From JAAYRQ01 sp035647815 (lineage in GTDB: Bacteria > Bacillota > Syntrophomonadia > Syntrophomonadales > Syntrophomonadaceae), in contig DASRMR010000043.1 of NCBI GenBank assembly GCA_035647815.1, positions 1 to 12,862 of the forward strand: a stretch of 12,862 bases of DNA, given 5' to 3'. The first letter of the stretch is position 1. Every line of letters starts with the position of its first letter. Shown here piece by piece: positions 6,417 to 12,862 of the stretch. Both the position numbers and the translations under genes were made by a program. A model generated the notes under the pieces. That model worked only from the letters and a program-made list of their open reading frames with translations. It was not told the DNA's origin and did no database searches.

Positions 6417-6660
6417 GTGTTTTTATGTGGCAAACAAAACATTTACGCCATGGGTAATTCTGGCGATTGAAATCGCCTCTACGAAAAGGGATTGAAATCG
6501 CCTCGATATAAAATAGTAGCTGCGAGTTCTACTCTCTACTAGTAGCTTCGATTTCAATCGAAGGTTTCCTTAATAAAAGATAATGTTCGAATGAATTCGA
6601 GCCTACGGGAAGGTGTAGTAGCTTCGATTTCAATCGAAGGTTTCATTAACAAGGTAACGT
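6417..6660. repeat. Composite REP cluster, left of the MNT-HEPN cassette
   Basis: A 66-bp block starting GTGTTTTTATGTG and ending in an inverted GTAG hairpin (6462-6482, stem GGCGAT/ATCGCC) is followed by a partial hairpin (6488-6505), a plus-strand hairpin GTAG-CTTCGAT (6542-6563), a minus-strand GTAGGCTCGAA element (6585-6606), a second CTTCGAT hairpin (6618-6639) and a half element at 6658-6675. The 6542 and 6618 units are tandem, 76 bp apart. The same order of parts recurs at 7742-7865 on the other side of the cassette. Confidence 0.75.
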
Positions 6661-6725
6661 TCGAATTCATTCATAGTTAATTCAGTAGGTTTAGGTACCT
6701 ATTCTAGGGAGATGTGCTTATTACT

Positions 6726-7241
6726 CTAATAATCTATATTATATAATGCTTCTATTTTAGTAAGAAACAATTCAATATCATATCTAAATGAAATAGATAA
6801 TCTAGGTAAGTATTGCAATATGTCAAAGAGTTTGTTTATATCCAAATTAAAACCGTATTTACCCCTAAATACATGCCTATAACTACGCAAATCTTTCAGG
6901 AGTTCTACATTATTACTTGAAATAACATTTGGTCTAACTCCGGGAATGTCATTACTCATTTGTTCTATTAGCTCGATATGCCAGCTTTCATCTGCAGGCA
7001 TAAAATTATCTATAGTCCTGGCAGTTACAGATAATATTCTTTCTATACAGGTATAATAATCGTTTACTATTCCAGCAATTGCTCTGACTATAACTATATC
7101 TTCAACCGGTAATCCTTTAACCGTAGTAGCCTTAATTTCAGGATACAACTCCATACCTTTAAGCTCATCTTCTAACTTATCTAAATTACTTATCTCTAGC
7201 ATTATCCGGGCTCTAAAAGTTAGATATTTGTTTTTTTCCAT
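6726..7241 (-). CDS. HEPN-family protein (HepT-like), putative toxin of an MNT-HEPN pair
   Basis: A 171-residue, mostly helical protein directly downstream of an MNT nucleotidyltransferase gene. The pattern is that of HepT-like proteins of about 150-170 residues: an N-terminal helix with ISNLDKLEDEL, a middle helix RAIAGIVNDYYTCIERIL, the segment WHIELIEQM, and the signature DLRSYRHVFRGKYGFNLD followed by two closing helices. HEPN toxins are RNases using an R-x4-H-x-Y motif. Here the register R122-HVFR-G127-K-Y129 puts Gly at the His position, so the usual catalytic His is absent unless the His inside the x4 segment substitutes. The protein could be inactive, or act otherwise. The ATG at 7241 has GGGGAGGAG 8 nt upstream, inside the end of the MNT gene; the TTG at 7247 is too close. 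Only 2 nt separate the two genes, so they are surely co-transcribed. Confidence 0.78.
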   Translation of the reverse strand: MEKNKYLTFRARIMLEISNLDKLEDELKGMELYPEIKATTVKGLPVEDIVIVRAIAGIVNDYYTCIERILSVTARTIDNFMPADESWHIELIEQMSNDIPGVRPNVISSNNVELLKDLRSYRHVFRGKYGFNLDINKLFDILQYLPRLSISFRYDIELFLTKIEALYNIDY

Positions 7242-7243
7242 TT

Positions 7244-7609
7244 TCAAATCTCCTCCCCTTTTTCATACACTTCTTCTACTAACTCTACAAAACAATCTTC
7301 CTCACATGCTAAACTCACTTCAATATTACCGGCTATCTCTTGTGCTTGTGATAGGGCTCGCCAATAATTGCCGGAGAATCCAACTAGAAATAAGTCTATA
7401 TCTGACATAGAGCTAAAATCCCCATAGGCAAGTGAACCATATAAATATACTTTCTGGACAGCATAATCTCGCTTCATAAGATTAGCAATTTTCTTAGCTA
7501 TTTCCATAGCTTGATTTTTATGCTTTAGGTTTTGTTCGTTATTAAGCTCATTTAATCTATCAAATTCTCGTAGGAATTCTTTAGAAAAGTATTTTTCCTT
7601 TTTACTCAT
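7244..7609 (-). CDS. MNT-domain nucleotidyltransferase (MntA-like antitoxin)
   Basis: A 121-residue nucleotidyltransferase. The catalytic signature is VYLYGSLAYGDFSSMSDIDLF: G58-S59, then D70 and D72 spaced as in the GS-x10-D-x-D pattern; a later strand IEVSLACEED can supply the third acidic residue. The N-terminal 45 residues are a long charged helix, longer than in many minimal MNT proteins. In described MNT-HEPN systems this protein silences the partner by AMP transfer to the HEPN tyrosine; Y129 of the partner is still present. ATG 7609 has AGGGGG about 8 nt upstream. It is the first gene of a two-gene operon with the HEPN gene; a promoter is predicted at 7702-7729. The cassette is bounded by similar REP blocks at 6417-6660 and 7742-7865, which suggests it arrived or was rearranged as a unit. 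Confidence 0.82.
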   Translation of the reverse strand: MSKKEKYFSKEFLREFDRLNELNNEQNLKHKNQAMEIAKKIANLMKRDYAVQKVYLYGSLAYGDFSSMSDIDLFLVGFSGNYWRALSQAQEIAGNIEVSLACEEDCFVELVEEVYEKGEEI

Positions 7610-7701
7610 AGTTAAACCCCCTTGGTTTAGGACTTAAAAGCTTCTACATAAATTAGAATCCTTTTATTACACTAATTCTTTAGTTTTCAACTACTACTAT
7701 A

Positions 7702-7729
7702 ATTATACACAAATGTTTCATTAGGTAAA
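7702..7729 (-). promoter_or_regulatory. Predicted promoter of the MNT-HEPN operon
   Basis: On the minus strand a perfect -10 TATAAT (7702-7707) follows TTTACC (7724-7729) with a 16-nt spacer. Transcription would start near 7694, leaving a leader of about 85 nt. No clear operator palindrome was seen between it and the start codon. Confidence 0.4.
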
Positions 7730-7741
7730 ATTATCCTTTTC

Positions 7742-7865
7742 GTGTTTTTATGTGCTAAGCGAAAACATTTACACCACCGCTAGATTCCGGCGATTGAAAT
7801 CGCCTCTACGAAAAGAATGAATTCGAACCTACGGGAAGGTATGGTAGCTTCGATTTCAATCGAAG
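7742..7865. repeat. Composite REP cluster, right of the MNT-HEPN cassette
   Basis: Begins GTGTTTTTATGTG like the block at 6417, then an inverted GTAG hairpin (7789-7809), a minus-strand GTAGGTTCGAA element lacking part of its distal stem (7815-7832), and a plus-strand GTAG-CTTCGAT hairpin (7844-7865). It ends 10 bp past the stop codon of the SGNH-like gene, so the hairpins may also protect or end that transcript, though no T-run follows. Confidence 0.75.
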
Positions 7866-7875
7866 GTTTCCTTAT

Positions 7876-8853
7876 TTATTTTGTCAACAAAACCCCGAAG
7901 TTTTCCACAATTTCACCTGTATTTGTGACTTTATTAGCTATTAAGGTGCCTATTTCTGGGTAAAAATGGCTAGCGTCATAATAGCTGCTATCATCGGTAG
8001 TTATGGGATTTGGGTAGTTGAAATCATATACTTGTCCAAACACTTCCACAGTATCTATCAACAGCTGTTGATAATGTGTGGATAAGTCCATTTCTTCCAT
8101 GAGTTTGTAGAGATTATGATTGACTGGAGTAGTAAAAATAATGAAGTTAGTATTAGGATTACTAGCTTTAACCTGCCCTAGTATTTCCTTAACTTCAGCA
8201 TATTCATAATTAGAATAGATATCTTGTCGATATTTATCAATAGTAGCCTGAATTTTCTTAGTTCTTTCTTCAGCACTTACTGGGAGTAGGGTTTTAATGT
8301 TGCTGCGATCATAGGCAAAGTTAACTGGCTCACCATTTTGAGCAGCTTCATAGTTCTGCCGTGAATAATCAAGAGTATCTGTGGATATAAGGGTTTTGTA
8401 GCGATAAGCGAACTGGCTAGTATTATCGATGTAGTATGATGGCATTTCAAATTCGCGAGGTATATTTTTATTAGTTGCCATAAAGTCTAGACCGATAATA
8501 ATATGTTCGAATTCACTGCCCCGCATTTTTTTAGCATATTCGATATAATCGTGATATTCATCTAAAAGCATATTGCTAACCGAATAGTTGTAGGCCTTAT
8601 GCCCCTTAAAATCGTTTTGGTCGATATAGGTAATTCTGCTACTACCTAAGATTAAGGTATCATAATCGAATTCGTTGAAAGTGATATAGTTAGTTTTTTG
8701 TTGTCTTTCATTGAATGGCATTTGTACCTGGTTATGCTCATTAACATGCCCATAACACCATAAGGGATCAATATAGAAATTGAGCATACCTATAGTTAAA
8801 ACAGATAAAGATGTTATTAAAACAGTTAAATTAAACCAAGTTTTGTGTCCCAT
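7876..8853 (-). CDS. SGNH-hydrolase-like membrane-anchored protein, partner of the MBOAT acyltransferase
   Basis: A 325-residue protein with one N-terminal membrane segment (about 7-27) and an extracytoplasmic domain. The features point to a divergent SGNH/GDSL fold: FDYDTLILGSSRITYID carries the block I GSS motif (S72 the likely nucleophile), and DASHFYPEIG near the C-terminus gives the Asp-His pair D293 and H296. Paired with an MBOAT gene 12 bp upstream, it resembles the AlgJ/AlgX, PatB or DltD class of partners that take an acyl group passed through the membrane and attach it to, or remove it from, a surface polymer. The precise acceptor is not evident. The start is firm: AAGGAG 8 nt before ATG, overlapping the MBOAT stop codon, so translation is probably coupled. 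It is the last gene of the operon. Confidence 0.75.
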   Translation of the reverse strand: MGHKTWFNLTVLITSLSVLTIGMLNFYIDPLWCYGHVNEHNQVQMPFNERQQKTNYITFNEFDYDTLILGSSRITYIDQNDFKGHKAYNYSVSNMLLDEYHDYIEYAKKMRGSEFEHIIIGLDFMATNKNIPREFEMPSYYIDNTSQFAYRYKTLISTDTLDYSRQNYEAAQNGEPVNFAYDRSNIKTLLPVSAEERTKKIQATIDKYRQDIYSNYEYAEVKEILGQVKASNPNTNFIIFTTPVNHNLYKLMEEMDLSTHYQQLLIDTVEVFGQVYDFNYPNPITTDDSSYYDASHFYPEIGTLIANKVTNTGEIVENFGVLLTK

Positions 8854-8865
8854 TAATATAACTCC

Positions 8866-10257
8866 TTAAAAATTAAAGTAAAGAAACTCACTAACTCCAG
8901 TTATCTGTGATAAGCCTATAACACCTAATATCACTACTACTAGCATATAAATAAGGTTCGGTTTTAATCTATCTTTTATTTCTATAGAATTCTTACATAA
9001 TACACTTATTATTAATCCGGCTATAATATAAATAAAAGCTTTCTTGACATCGGTTAAAAGGAAGTGGTTAAATGTTATTCCATTTAAGCCTATCATGCCT
9101 TTTAAGACTTTAATAGCATCTGCCCATGTTTCGGCTCTGAAAAATACCCAAGTTATATTTACGAAATTGAAAGTTATAATCCAGGCGATTAAGTGGTTCA
9201 TTTTAAGATTTAGTTTTAGCCAGTAACGATGAATTATTAAGGCCAATCCATGCAAAAAGCCCCAGAATATAAAGTTCCACCCAGCTCCATGCCATAAGCC
9301 CCCGATTAAAAAGGTAATCATCAAGTTTCTGTAAGTTTTATATTCACCATGACGATTGCCCCCTAAAGGAATGTAGATATAATTTTGTAAAAAACGGCTT
9401 AAGGTCATATGCCATCTACGCCAAAAATCTTGAATACTTAAGGCTTTGTAGGGTGAGAAGAAATTTATAGGTAGTTTAATATTTAACATTAAAGCTGCAC
9501 CTAAGGCCATATCAGTATAACCACTAAAATCAAAATATAACTGAAAAGTATAAGATAAAGATACTATCCATGCTTCTACAAAAGTTAATACTGGGGCCAC
9601 ATCAAAACCATAAGTTGCCCATATAGCGAAAGTATCAGCTATTACTACTTTTTTAAATAAACCGATGATGAAAATTAATAATCCTGCTGATAAGTTAGCA
9701 TAATTCACGCCATGATTATCTTTGGATAAAAATTGGGGCATCATTTCTTTGTGATGTACTATAGGACCTGCTATTAACTGAGGGAAAAAGCTCACAAACA
9801 GTGCATAATTTAGCAAGTCGTATTCTTGAACCTCACCTTTATAGGAATCGACTAAGTAAGCAATCTGTTGGAAAGTAAAAAAGCTGATAGCTAGAGGTAA
9901 GGCGATATTTAACACGGCTAGATTAGTAGATAATACAAAATTAAGGTTATTTATAAAGAAATCGGCATATTTAAAGTAGCTCAGTAAACCTACATTACCT
10001 ACTAAACCGATAATAAGGACTGTTTTACGATTAAGTTTCAAGTTCTCTTGGCTTAAGGTTTTCCCTATGAAATAGTTAAAGCCGATAGATACTAAGATTA
10101 AAGGTAAGTATTTTATGTTCCACCAGCTGTAGAAAAATAGAGAAGCACATATTAGCCATAATTTAGCTAAAGGATTATGCCATTTGTTGAGTAGAAAGTA
10201 TACGATTATCGCTACAGGAAGGAAAAGGAATATAAATTCAAAAGAGTTAAATAGCAA
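8866..10257 (-). CDS. MBOAT-family membrane-bound O-acyltransferase (AlgI/PatA/DltB-like)
   Basis: A 463-residue polytopic membrane protein with about ten hydrophobic segments. It carries the AlgI-type signatures: LFNSFEFIFLFLP at the start, FFPQLIAGPIVHHKEMMPQF (158-176), FDFSGYTDMALGAALML (242-258), FWRRWHMTLSRFLQNYIYIPLGG (278-300), and GGLWHGAGWNFIFWGFLHG (319-337). H323 is the invariant MBOAT histidine and H283 lies in the second conserved block. These proteins carry an acyl group, usually acetyl, across the membrane for transfer to alginate, peptidoglycan or teichoic acid. The start codon is TTG at 10257, preceded by AAGGAG 9 nt upstream; no in-frame ATG is near, so the rare start looks real. 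It follows the LCP gene by 36 bp and precedes the SGNH-like gene by 12 bp, in one operon. No D-alanine ligase or carrier gene is adjacent, which argues against a Dlt system. Confidence 0.92.
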   Translation of the reverse strand: MLFNSFEFIFLFLPVAIIVYFLLNKWHNPLAKLWLICASLFFYSWWNIKYLPLILVSIGFNYFIGKTLSQENLKLNRKTVLIIGLVGNVGLLSYFKYADFFINNLNFVLSTNLAVLNIALPLAISFFTFQQIAYLVDSYKGEVQEYDLLNYALFVSFFPQLIAGPIVHHKEMMPQFLSKDNHGVNYANLSAGLLIFIIGLFKKVVIADTFAIWATYGFDVAPVLTFVEAWIVSLSYTFQLYFDFSGYTDMALGAALMLNIKLPINFFSPYKALSIQDFWRRWHMTLSRFLQNYIYIPLGGNRHGEYKTYRNLMITFLIGGLWHGAGWNFIFWGFLHGLALIIHRYWLKLNLKMNHLIAWIITFNFVNITWVFFRAETWADAIKVLKGMIGLNGITFNHFLLTDVKKAFIYIIAGLIISVLCKNSIEIKDRLKPNLIYMLVVVILGVIGLSQITGVSEFLYFNF

Positions 10258-10293
10258 GTTATTGTTCTCCTTGTTATTGCGGTGTCCTCCCCT

Positions 10294-11487
10294 TTATATA
10301 TACCCCTCAGGACCAGAAGTTGGGGGGATAGTTGGTTGTTCATATTCCCCACCATAATCGGGGGTAGATGGCTCGGGTTTTTCAGGGTCGGGTTTCTTTT
10401 TATCTTCTTCATCTTTCTGGTCTTCTCTATCTTTTTTATCTTCTTTGTTTTCTTTGTCTTCTTTATTCTTTTTATCTTCTTTGTCTTTTTCATCTAAGTC
10501 GCCGACTCTTATTTCTTCATCAGTGTTTTTCCGCTTAGCAGGCACTTGTACACTTTGCACTCCTTGTATGACTGCTATAGTTTTACCTGCCATGAGATTT
10601 TCTATTAATCCATCCATGGAAGATTTATCGGCTAACCAATAACTTGCAGTTAATACACCATTTTGATCTCTTTGATCATAGAAAGTTCCGGGCAATGTCT
10701 GAGTTATTATAGAATCTTTCGTAAAGCTAGGTGCCCAGCTGGCCATTTTTAACATATCAGTTATACCCATATTAGTATTTACATGTTTATTAATTTGCTT
10801 TACTAATTTAGGTAGCTTAGTTATAGTTTTAGCTTGTAATACTTCGCCACCTAATGCATGCATAAAAACTTGTTGTGCTGCAGTCCTATCTATATCACCA
10901 TTTATATAATCTCGGTATCTGACAAAGGCTAAGGCATCCCTACCATTTAACTTTTGTTGGCCAGGTTTTAAGTTAATATCTTCTGAAGGTTTATACATTC
11001 TCTCTGGTACATTTATATTAACTCCACCCAGGGTATCGACAACTTCCTTAAAACCGTTAAAATCCATTTCCACAAAGTGATCTACCTTGACTTTCATGAG
11101 ATTTTCTACAGCTTTTACCGCATACTCCGGACCACCTACTACATTAGCAGCACAAATTTTATCAAAACCTGCACCTTTCATGTTCACCTTAGTATCACGA
11201 GGAATAGATATAATAACAGCTTTCTCTAGCTTAGGATCAACAGATACTAACATCATAGTATCTGAGCGTGATTTCGTTTCACCAGGTCTAGCATCAACAC
11301 CTAAGACTAAAATATTAGTCCGGTTGCCATCTTGCTTTACTAAGGTTTCTTCCTCTTCTATCGGTTCTAAGTCATTTTTATCAGCTTGATTGAAAACTGT
11401 TGTAACTCCAGCACCAATACCAAAAAAAAGGCCGAAAATTAGTCCAGTTGCTAACATAAGTTTTAAAAATGAAATTGCTTTAGTCAT
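10294..11487 (-). CDS. LytR-CpsA-Psr (LCP) family cell-wall polymer transferase
   Basis: A 397-residue protein with a short cytoplasmic start, a membrane segment (about 8-32) and an extracellular LCP domain (about 57-211). LCP enzymes move teichoic acids or other glycopolymers from undecaprenyl carriers onto peptidoglycan. Key residues are visible: NILVLGVDAR, RSDTMMLVSVD (R74, D76), IISIPRDTKV (R97, D98), VDTLGGVNINVP, and LNGRDALAFVRYRDY with R190 and R192, then GDIDRTAAQQ. Residues 332-363 form a highly charged Lys/Glu/Asp repeat tail (KEDK-type units) and 364-397 a Pro-rich end; such tails occur on some LCP proteins and may contact the wall or polymer (inference). The ATG has AAGGGG 8 nt upstream. 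It lies 65 bp after the TagO-type gene and 36 bp before the MBOAT gene, which places attachment between chain initiation and modification in the operon. Confidence 0.93.
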   Translation of the reverse strand: MTKAISFLKLMLATGLIFGLFFGIGAGVTTVFNQADKNDLEPIEEEETLVKQDGNRTNILVLGVDARPGETKSRSDTMMLVSVDPKLEKAVIISIPRDTKVNMKGAGFDKICAANVVGGPEYAVKAVENLMKVKVDHFVEMDFNGFKEVVDTLGGVNINVPERMYKPSEDINLKPGQQKLNGRDALAFVRYRDYINGDIDRTAAQQVFMHALGGEVLQAKTITKLPKLVKQINKHVNTNMGITDMLKMASWAPSFTKDSIITQTLPGTFYDQRDQNGVLTASYWLADKSSMDGLIENLMAGKTIAVIQGVQSVQVPAKRKNTDEEIRVGDLDEKDKEDKKNKEDKENKEDKKDREDQKDEEDKKKPDPEKPEPSTPDYGGEYEQPTIPPTSGPEGYI

Positions 11488-11552
11488 GTCGGATCCCCTT
11501 CTCCCGCGGTAATAGACTATTTATATGATTTATCTCATAAGTTTGACTACTA

Positions 11553-12614
11553 TTATTTTAATTTTTGAGTTTCTCGCTTTAAAGTTTTAACTGTAGGAGT
11601 TTCCCCAGTCAACAAACCGATTTTATCTGCACCTAAAACTACTAGGAAAAGCAACAGAGCTAATACTAACATCGCTTTCGGACTATTAGTCAGACTTAAA
11701 GCTATTGCTACTGCCGCAAATACTCCACTTATTCCGTATATTACTAATACGCACTTAGTATGGTTCATGCCTAATGCTAGTAAACGGTGGTGTAAATGAT
11801 CTTTATCAGGTTGAAATATAGGTGCTTTATTATTTATTCGTCTAACAATAGCAAAAAAGGTATCAAATATAGGAATACCTAGTATTACTATAGGTACAAA
11901 CAAAGATAGTAATGTCGCACTTTTAGCCGCACTCATTACAGCTAAACAGCCTAATATGAACCCTAATAAATTAGACCCCGAATCTCCCATAAAGGTTTTA
12001 GCCGGATGAAAATTATAAGGTAAAAATCCTAATATAGCCGCAACTAAAATTAAAGCAGCTAAAGCTACTGCAGGCTGCCCTTGTAATAGAGAAATTACGC
12101 CCATTGTGGCAGCTGCTATTACGGAAACTCCTCCTGCTAGACCATCAAGTCCATCTATGAGGTTAATCGCATTAGTCACTCCTACTATCCATATTAAAGT
12201 GACTGGTATACTTAAAAAACCTAAGTTTAATAAGCCATCAAAAGGATTAGTAACAAAATGTACCATTACCCCAAAATAAATAGCTATACTAGCAGCTATT
12301 ATCTGGCCTATAAGTTTTACCCATGCTGATAACTCGTAAATATCATCAATAATACCTACTGCGAAAATGATAGTCGCACCAATCATTACACCTATAAATG
12401 GTCCTGATATCTTCCCTATTAATAACATGGGAATCATAAAAGCTACAAATATAGCTAAACCACCTAGTCTAGGCATAACTTCCACATGTACTTTGCGATG
12501 GTCGGGCTCATCAGTTCCCCCGATCTTAAAAGCTAATTTAATTGTCAGTGGTGTAAGAAAATATGCTACAACAAAAACTGACAAGAACAATATTACTAAT
12601 ATATATATGGGCAT
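11553..12614 (-). CDS. tagO: Undecaprenyl-phosphate sugar-1-phosphate transferase, TagO/WecA type
   Basis: A 353-residue membrane enzyme with about ten transmembrane helices that moves a sugar phosphate, typically GlcNAc-1-phosphate from UDP-GlcNAc, onto undecaprenyl phosphate: the first step of wall teichoic acid and similar polymers. Conserved blocks are clear: DEPDHRKVH (35-43), VGIIDDIYEL with D90 and D91, NAINLIDGLDGLAGG (148-162), FMGDSGSN with D211, and FQPDKDHLHHRLL with H273, H275 and H276; the HHR block marks the WecA/TagO branch, not MraY. The start chosen is ATG 12614, because the hydrophobic helix begins there and a GGGGG site lies 13 nt upstream; ATG 12638 would add eight residues but sits almost at the predicted transcription start. 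First gene of the tagO-LCP-MBOAT-SGNH operon. The sugar used cannot be told from sequence; wecA or rgpG naming is equally defensible. Confidence 0.92.
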   Translation of the reverse strand: MPIYILVILFLSVFVVAYFLTPLTIKLAFKIGGTDEPDHRKVHVEVMPRLGGLAIFVAFMIPMLLIGKISGPFIGVMIGATIIFAVGIIDDIYELSAWVKLIGQIIAASIAIYFGVMVHFVTNPFDGLLNLGFLSIPVTLIWIVGVTNAINLIDGLDGLAGGVSVIAAATMGVISLLQGQPAVALAALILVAAILGFLPYNFHPAKTFMGDSGSNLLGFILGCLAVMSAAKSATLLSLFVPIVILGIPIFDTFFAIVRRINNKAPIFQPDKDHLHHRLLALGMNHTKCVLVIYGISGVFAAVAIALSLTNSPKAMLVLALLLFLVVLGADKIGLLTGETPTVKTLKRETQKLK

Positions 12615-12649
12615 TTTAAAACAAACCCCCAAACCCATTTGCTAGCCTA

Positions 12650-12679
12650 ATTCTATCATCATGACCTATGGCTTGTCTA
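12650..12679 (-). promoter_or_regulatory. Predicted promoter of the tagO-LCP-MBOAT-SGNH operon
   Basis: On the minus strand TAGACA (12674-12679), one base off the -35 consensus, is followed after 18 nt by TAGAAT (12650-12655), one base off the -10. Transcription would start around 12641-12643, leaving a leader of about 28 nt before ATG 12614. A second perfect TATAAT at 12718-12723 has no good -35 partner. Confidence 0.5.
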
Positions 12680-12791
12680 TACAAATACTTGCGGTAAATA
12701 TTAGGGTAAGAGCACTAATTATAAACTAACTTGTAATATATACGAAGAATATCTAGTTAACTTTCACTAGGTGACAAGATAACGCGGGGGG

Positions 12792-12812
12792 AAGATCCTT
12801 CACGGAGATGAC
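12792..12812 (-). repeat. Half copy of the GTCAT...GAAGGATCTT repeat
   Basis: Read on the minus strand this begins GTCATC and ends GAAGGATCTT, as does the left arm at 239-265, with the centre shortened by about six bases. It directly abuts the large inverted repeat that follows. Confidence 0.45.
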
Positions 12813-12862
12813 GCGGGGACGGGGTTGTTGACACTTTGTTGTCAACAACCCCGTCCCCGCGT
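12811..12862. repeat. Perfect 23-bp inverted repeat with 6-nt loop (GGGGACGG family)
   Basis: The arms 12811-12833 and 12840-12862 are perfectly complementary, starting ACGCGGGGACGGGG and closing around CTTTGT. The GC-rich stem stands out from the AT-rich surroundings. Its GCGGGGACGG core is shared with the fragment at 1151-1168 and, in part, with the repeats flanking the RAYT gene. The second arm ends exactly at the window edge, so the element may continue. No T-run is visible, so a terminator role cannot be judged. Confidence 0.8.

Noticed and set aside
6462..6505. Repeated ATTGAAATCGCC resembling the end of a CRISPR repeat
   Set aside because: The copies are palindromic hairpins in both orientations, with irregular spacing and no unique spacers of constant length; they fit REP elements.
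7844..7865. Rho-independent terminator after the SGNH-like gene
   Set aside because: The hairpin is well placed, but no T-run follows on the minus strand and identical hairpins occur away from gene ends; a role in transcript protection remains possible.
8866..10257. DltB of a D-alanylation operon
   Set aside because: No DltA ligase, DltC carrier or typical DltD lies beside it, and the sequence blocks fit the AlgI/PatA type better.
10282..10497. Open plus-strand and other-frame minus-strand reading frames over the LCP tail
   Set aside because: They are low-complexity by-products (runs of Phe/Ile or Lys) of the purine-rich Lys/Glu/Asp repeat coding for residues 332-363 of the LCP protein.

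Overview
The window looks like a piece of a low-GC, spore-forming Firmicute of the class Clostridia. The evidence is strong purine-rich ribosome binding sites, a Spo0E-like phosphatase, a cell-wall amidase with SH3 and copper-amine-oxidase-type stalk domains, and a TagO-LCP wall-polymer cluster. I cannot name the species. Almost every gene lies on the minus strand; only the partial gene at the left edge and the Spo0E-like gene run plus.

Left part (1-2652), accessory: the C-terminal half of an HI0074-type nucleotidyltransferase partner (cut by the window edge); a repeat-rich gap; a conserved protein of unknown function with a cysteine cluster (506-1138); an MNT nucleotidyltransferase (1262-1672) whose expected HEPN partner is missing or reduced to a 27-codon remnant; then a divergent pair, an XRE repressor (1937-2311) and a Spo0E-like phosphatase (2452-2652), with a duplicated 12-bp site between them overlapping the predicted spo0E -35 box.

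Middle (2653-7875), mobile and repeat-rich: a REP-associated tyrosine transposase (RAYT, 2732-3556) bracketed by perfect 21-bp inverted repeats carrying the GGGGACGG motif; an 800-aa N-acetylmuramoyl-L-alanine amidase (3683-6085); and an MNT-HEPN two-gene cassette (6726-7609) with similar composite repeat blocks on both sides. These blocks, and two elements near 361-459, are made of short hairpins that begin with GTAG, the hallmark of REP elements mobilised by RAYTs.

Right part (7876-12638), a tightly packed envelope operon read leftward: TagO/WecA-type glycosyl-1-phosphate transferase (starts polymer synthesis on undecaprenyl phosphate), LytR-CpsA-Psr protein (attaches polymer to peptidoglycan), MBOAT membrane O-acyltransferase and an SGNH-like partner (probable O-acetylation of the polymer or another surface glycan). 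With the amidase, this makes the window half cell-wall biology and half toxin-antitoxin-like or mobile material. The right edge ends in a perfect 23-bp inverted repeat with a 6-nt loop, again of the GGGGACGG family.

No tRNA, rRNA or CRISPR array is visible. The most unusual points are the coexistence of several GTAG-hairpin REPs with a RAYT, the repeat-flanked MNT-HEPN cassette whose HEPN motif has Gly where His is expected, and three separate MNT/HEPN-type loci in under 8 kb.
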